Source: Bacteroidales bacterium UBA1176
GTDB taxonomy: Bacteria > Bacteroidota > Bacteroidia > Bacteroidales > WCHB1-69
Length of the DNA: 61,415 bases
Reading direction: 5' to 3'
Assembly (NCBI GenBank): GCA_002311645.1
Contig: DBYW01000038.1
Span: forward strand, 53,326-114,740
The notes under the pieces are model-generated. The model worked only from the letters and a program-made list of their open reading frames with translations. It was not told the DNA's origin and made no database searches. The position numbers and the translations under genes were made by a program. Shown here piece after piece: positions 58,215 through 61,415 of the stretch (position 1 is its first letter; each line of letters opens with the position of its first letter).

Positions 58215-59187
58215 CGAAGAGAAAAACATTGTCGCCTGCATGGATTCCATGCTGCGCCAGGATTATCCAAAGGAGCAGCTGGAAATCATCTTTGTGGATG
58301 GGATGAGTACGGATGGCACGCGGGCGTTGGTGGAAGACTATGTCAGAAAACACTCTTTCATTCATTTGTTGGACAACCCGCGTCACATTGCGCCTACCGC
58401 CCTCAATATCGGCATTCGTGCCAGCAAGGGCGATCTCATTGCGCGTATCGACGCGCACGCACAATATCCAGACAATTATCTCAGTGTGTTGTCAAGCAAA
58501 TTGTATGAGCATGAGGCCGACAATGTGGGAGGCGTGTGCCGGACCCTGCCCGCTCGCGATACCGCCGTTTGCCAAGCTGTCGCGGCAGCCCTCAGTTCAC
58601 CTTTTGGGATGGGGAATTCCTATTTCCGCATAGGTGCCGACCATGACATGCAGGTCGATACAGTCCCATTCGGTTTCTTTCATCGTGAGATATTCAATCG
58701 CATTGGCATGTTTGATGAAGAATTGGTGCGTAACCAGGATGATGAATTCAATGGGCGCATCATCCGCGAGGGGGGAAAGATAGTCTTGATACCGGAAATA
58801 GTCATTGATTATTTTGCCCGCGACACAATAGGAAAAACGTCCCGGATGTTTTATCAATATGGTTTGTTCAAGCCGTTGGTTAATAAAAAGTTGGGGAAAC
58901 CGGCTACCATCCGGCAGTTTTTTCCGTTGGCCTTTGTGTTAGGATTGGTTCTGGGTGTTGCGCTCAGTATCGGCAGTCTGTTTTTCCGCTTTGTTTTTGC
59001 GGCGGTTGCGATATTGTATCTCCTATTGGCGCTTTGGTTCGGCTTCAAACTCGAAAAGCCCCCCAAAGTATTGGCCCTAATGCCAGTTGTCTTTTTCGTT
59101 ATCCATATCAGTTATGGCTGGGGCTATCTTTGCGGTCTGTTTAAATTGTTGTCGAAAAAGAGTTTTCAGGCCAAGGTGAATCGATAA
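58186..59187 (+). CDS. GT2 family glycosyltransferase (ExoA-like)
   Basis: An inverting GT-A glycosyltransferase of 333 residues. It begins MLSVICPIYNEEKNIVACM and has VDGMSTDGT, ARIDAHAQYPDNY (DxD-like DAH) and the acceptor-site VRNQDDEFNGRI (ED/QDDEF motif). Two to three C-terminal membrane helices follow (FPLAFVLGLVLGVALS, FVFAAVAILYLLLALWFG, VFFVIHISYGWGYLCGLF). The layout resembles ExoA of succinoglycan synthesis. The start inside the previous gene suggests coupling; an in-frame ATG at 58159 would lengthen the overlap. Confidence 0.9.
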   Translation: MLSVICPIYNEEKNIVACMDSMLRQDYPKEQLEIIFVDGMSTDGTRALVEDYVRKHSFIHLLDNPRHIAPTALNIGIRASKGDLIARIDAHAQYPDNYLSVLSSKLYEHEADNVGGVCRTLPARDTAVCQAVAAALSSPFGMGNSYFRIGADHDMQVDTVPFGFFHREIFNRIGMFDEELVRNQDDEFNGRIIREGGKIVLIPEIVIDYFARDTIGKTSRMFYQYGLFKPLVNKKLGKPATIRQFFPLAFVLGLVLGVALSIGSLFFRFVFAAVAILYLLLALWFGFKLEKPPKVLALMPVVFFVIHISYGWGYLCGLFKLLSKKSFQAKVNR

Positions 59188-59213
59188 AAATGGCCAACGC
59201 ATCGCGTTGGCCA
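59186..59213 (-). terminator. Terminator after atpC (minus), shared with the GT2 gene
   Basis: A perfect 10-bp stem TGGCCAACGC / GCGTTGGCCA with a 3-nt loop. On the minus strand it is followed by TTTTTATCG; on the plus strand no T run follows. Confidence 0.8.
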
Positions 59214-59252
59214 CAGTTTAAGTCTTGAACTTTGATTTTCCGCATAGGCGGT

Positions 59253-59489
59253 TTATTCTGCGAGCACGAGAATCTTGTCGTGCAACACTTCGGCCACGCC
59301 GCCGTTGAGGTCAAAGAATAGTTCTTGGCCGTCTTTGTCCTGCACCTTGGCGCGTCCTTGTTGGAGGACGGCAACCATGGGGGCGTGGTGCTCCAGTATC
59401 TCGAACAGACCGCCCATGCCAGGGAGTTGCACCAAGGTGACCTCGCCGGTATAGACGGATGTGCTGGGGGTTCTGATTTCGAGTGTCAT
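59253..59489 (-). CDS. atpC: ATP synthase F1 epsilon subunit (short form)
   Basis: The epsilon subunit of F1, in contact with gamma and the c-ring; 78 residues. The N-terminal beta-sandwich is intact (LEIRTPSTSVYTGEVTLVQLPGMGGLFEILEHHAPMVAVL...LNGGVAEVLHDKILVLAE). The C-terminal helical hairpin that inhibits ATP hydrolysis in other species is absent, as the gene ends after the sandwich. It lies six bases after atpD. Confidence 0.93.
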   Translation of the reverse strand: MTLEIRTPSTSVYTGEVTLVQLPGMGGLFEILEHHAPMVAVLQQGRAKVQDKDGQELFFDLNGGVAEVLHDKILVLAE

Positions 59490-59495
59490 GGTTCC

Positions 59496-61001
59496 CTATT
59501 TTGCGGATTCAAGTTCTTTCTTGCCCTTCTCGATGGCTTCTTCGATGGTGCCGACGAGGGAGAAGGCGGTCTCGGGCAGGTAGTCGAGTTCACCGTCGAG
59601 AATCATGTTGAAGCCCTTGATGGTGTCTTCGATGTTGACGAACTTGCCGGGAATGCCGGTGAACTGTTCGGCCACGAAGAAGGGTTGTGACATGAAACGT
59701 TGCACGCGGCGGGCGCGGTGCACGGTCTTGCGGTCCTCTTCGGAGAGCTCTTCCATACCGAGGATGGCGATGATATCCTGCAACTCCTTGTAGCGTTGGA
59801 GGGTTTCCTTGACGCGCTGGGCGGTGCGGTAGTGCTCTTCGCCCACGATGTCGGGCGACAGGATACGGGAGGTGGAGTCGAGGGGATCGACGGCGGGATA
59901 GATACCCAGCTCGGAAATCTTACGGCTCAACACGGTGGTGGCGTCCAGGTGGGAGAAGGTAGTGGCTGGTGCGGGGTCCGTCAAGTCGTCGGCAGGCACG
60001 TAGATGGCCTGCACGGAGGTGATGGAACCGCGCTTGGTGGAAGTGATGCGCTCCTGCATCGTACCCATCTCGGTGGCCAGTGTCGGCTGGTAACCCACAG
60101 CGGAAGGCATACGACCAAGTAATGCGGACACCTCTGAACCGGCCTGTGTGAAGCGGAAGATGTTGTCGACGAAGAAGAGGATGTCGCGACCGCCGGTGGT
60201 CTCGTCGCCGTCGCGGTAGCCTTCAGCGACTGTCAGGCCGGAGAGGGCCACGCGGGCACGTGCGCCGGGGGGTTCGTTCATCTGGCCGAACACTAAGGTG
60301 GCTTGCGACTTGGCTAACTCGTCCTTGTCGACCTTGGAGAGGTCCCAGCCGCCAGCCTTCATGCTCTCGATAAAGTCTTCGCCATAGCGGATGACGTTGG
60401 ATTCAAGCATTTCGCGCAGCAGGTCATTGCCCTCACGGGTGCGCTCGCCCACGCCGGTGAACACGGTCATGCCGCCGTAGTTCTTGGCGATGTTGTGGAT
60501 CATCTCCATGATGAGGACGGTCTTGCCGACGCCGGCGCCACCGAACAGACCGATCTTACCGCCCTTGGCGTATGGCTCAATCAGGTCGATGACCTTTATG
60601 CCGGTGTAGAAGACTTCTTGCGAGGTGGAGAGGTTGTCGAAGGTGGGCGGGTCGCGATGGATCTCACTGCGCTTCTTCGAGTCGGCCTCGCCAATGCCGT
60701 CGATGCAATCGCCGATGACGTTGAGCAGTCGTCCGTTGATGTTCTCCGTCGGCATCGTGATCATCTTGCCGGTGGCCACCACTTCCATTCCGCGGTGCAG
60801 ACCGTCGGTGGAGTCCATCGAGATGCAGCGCATCGTGTTCTCTCCGATGTCCTGTTCACATTCCAAAATCAGTTTTTCGCCATTGTCCCTAATGACTTCC
60901 AAAGCATCGTAAATGTTGGGCAGCGTGCAATCTTCAGGGAAGTTCACATCTACCACAGCACCTATAATCTGGGATATTTTTCCTTTTATCTGTTCAGACA
61001 T
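59496..61001 (-). CDS. atpD: ATP synthase F1 beta subunit
   Basis: The catalytic subunit of F1-ATPase; 501 residues. Walker A is GLFGGAGVGKTVLIMEM, the catalytic Glu lies in GVGERTREGNDL, Walker B in DILFFVDNIFRFTQ, and the ALLGRMPSAVGYQPTLA and PAPATTFSHLDATTVLSR segments are standard. It forms an atpD-atpC pair under its own promoter; the remaining F1Fo genes are not in the window. Confidence 0.98.
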   Translation of the reverse strand: MSEQIKGKISQIIGAVVDVNFPEDCTLPNIYDALEVIRDNGEKLILECEQDIGENTMRCISMDSTDGLHRGMEVVATGKMITMPTENINGRLLNVIGDCIDGIGEADSKKRSEIHRDPPTFDNLSTSQEVFYTGIKVIDLIEPYAKGGKIGLFGGAGVGKTVLIMEMIHNIAKNYGGMTVFTGVGERTREGNDLLREMLESNVIRYGEDFIESMKAGGWDLSKVDKDELAKSQATLVFGQMNEPPGARARVALSGLTVAEGYRDGDETTGGRDILFFVDNIFRFTQAGSEVSALLGRMPSAVGYQPTLATEMGTMQERITSTKRGSITSVQAIYVPADDLTDPAPATTFSHLDATTVLSRKISELGIYPAVDPLDSTSRILSPDIVGEEHYRTAQRVKETLQRYKELQDIIAILGMEELSEEDRKTVHRARRVQRFMSQPFFVAEQFTGIPGKFVNIEDTIKGFNMILDGELDYLPETAFSLVGTIEEAIEKGKKELESAK

Positions 61002-61037
61002 ATATTTACGTTTTTGTCGTTACACTTTTTGAGCCGC

Positions 61038-61066
61038 CAAAGATATAAAAAAAATCGATATTCAAA
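61038..61066 (-). promoter_or_regulatory. atpDC promoter (-33 and -7)
   Basis: On the minus strand there is a TTTG at 61066-61063, a 17-nt spacer, then TATCTTTG at 61045-61038, 36 bases before the atpD ATG. Confidence 0.7.
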
Positions 61067-61290
61067 GCGGTTAATATTCACCGTAAATCTTAAAGAAAAA
61101 CGGTTGTTCACGCAACGCACAAAGGGAACATGCAGTCGTGGAATCGACCCTTCAGGAGAATGAGCAATAATTCATCATTATCGTTGTTTTTGCAAACAAT
61201 ACACTTTTCATTTTACAAAAAGGCGGCAAGTTTTGGCTGGTTTATATGGCTTAATCCCTTGTTGTTCTGATAGAAAGAAAAAAAATCAGA
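61067..61290. other. Intergenic region, no gene seen
   Basis: About 220 bases between the atpD promoter and the tRNA-Gly promoter. Short frames here lack initiation context. No strong hairpin or repeat was found. Confidence 0.5.
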
Positions 61291-61295
61291 GGGAG

Positions 61296-61325
61296 TTGCA
61301 TATATTAAAAAAAAGTGTATTTTTG
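61296..61325 (+). promoter_or_regulatory. tRNA-Gly promoter (-33 and -7)
   Basis: TTG at 61296-61298, a 19-nt spacer, then TATTTTTG at 61318-61325 in the context AAAGTGTATTTTTGCAGCG, 14 bases before the tRNA. Confidence 0.7.
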
Positions 61326-61339
61326 CAGCGTCAAAACAA

Positions 61340-61415
61340 GCGGAAGTAGCTCAGTTGGTAGAGCACAACCTTGCCAAGGTTGGGGTCGCGAGTCCGAGTC
61401 TCGTTTTCCGCTCCA
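61340..61415 (+). tRNA. tRNA-Gly (anticodon GCC), CCA encoded
   Basis: Acceptor GCGGAAG / TTTCCGC with one G-T pair, D arm AGCTCAGTTGGTAGAGC, anticodon loop TTGCCAA with anticodon GCC, T arm with AGTCCGAGTCT, discriminator T and encoded CCA, which is the last base triplet of the window. Confidence 0.95.

Noticed and set aside
59253..59489. atpC as a broken gene because it is only 78 codons.
   Set aside because: The beta-sandwich domain is complete and the frame is clean; short epsilon subunits lacking the C-terminal helices occur naturally, so it is treated as intact.
1..61415. CRISPR arrays, prophage genes, integrons, rRNA genes and metabolite riboswitches.
   Set aside because: No regularly spaced direct repeats, cas or phage genes, integrase, rRNA or recognisable riboswitch core was seen. 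A covariance-model scan would be needed to exclude small riboswitches.

Overview
The window (about 61.4 kb, roughly 50% G+C) looks like chromosome from a member of the Bacteroidota, probably Bacteroidales. Four signs point there. About twenty Bacteroidota-type -7 promoter boxes (TAnnTTTG) sit just upstream of genes. Shine-Dalgarno sites are weak. Three secreted proteins end in type IX secretion (T9SS) sorting domains. SecA, Rho, NusA, IF-2, FtsZ and AtpD have the family features expected there. No species name is justified from the sequence alone.

Layout. 1-12,000 holds housekeeping genes: the 3' part of secA, an SDR oxidoreductase, a secreted endonuclease I, mutS2, comF, a YbaK-type deacylase, tRNA-Lys, folE, a metallo-beta-lactamase-fold hydrolase and a secreted MORN-repeat protein. 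12,040-22,031 is all minus strand: nadK and buk, then ftsQ-ftsA-ftsZ, then a tightly overlapping mlaE-mlaF-cvpA-M6 protease-sufE block. 22,227-31,710 carries a membrane phosphoesterase, pdxA, infB, nusA, tRNA-Gln, tRNA-Arg(ACG) facing tadA, then mutY and an OmpA-like lipoprotein.

31,876-44,739 is a long minus-strand surface-sugar operon read from rfbF. It has the complete CDP-3,6-dideoxyhexose entry pathway (rfbF, rfbG, rfbH and a flavin reductase). These are followed by a DRE-TIM aldolase, an acetolactate-synthase-like ThDP enzyme, an SDR and a split transketolase, and then two membrane-associated glycosyltransferases. The composition suggests a branched-chain dideoxy sugar of the yersiniose type, possibly with a new chemistry. 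It is the most interesting metabolic system here.

44,843-48,067 encodes a 1074-residue secreted protein with an IgGFc-binding-like N-terminal region and a T9SS type B tail. It is followed by about 0.6 kb of palindrome-rich non-coding DNA and an intact IS110-family element. The 5' non-coding end of that element has its own promoter and two stem-loops that look like a bridge RNA, with guide-like matches to the element ends. 50,245-59,187 has gtrA, rho, a serine beta-lactamase-like protein, a PHP phosphatase and a second glycan set (TupA-like ATP-grasp protein, a Wzy-like/GT4 fusion, a GT2). The window ends with atpD-atpC (minus) and tRNA-Gly(GCC).

Starts were moved inward from the longest possible reading frame wherever a signal peptide, family N-terminus or promoter box required it. 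Functions come from motifs read by eye; no database search was run.
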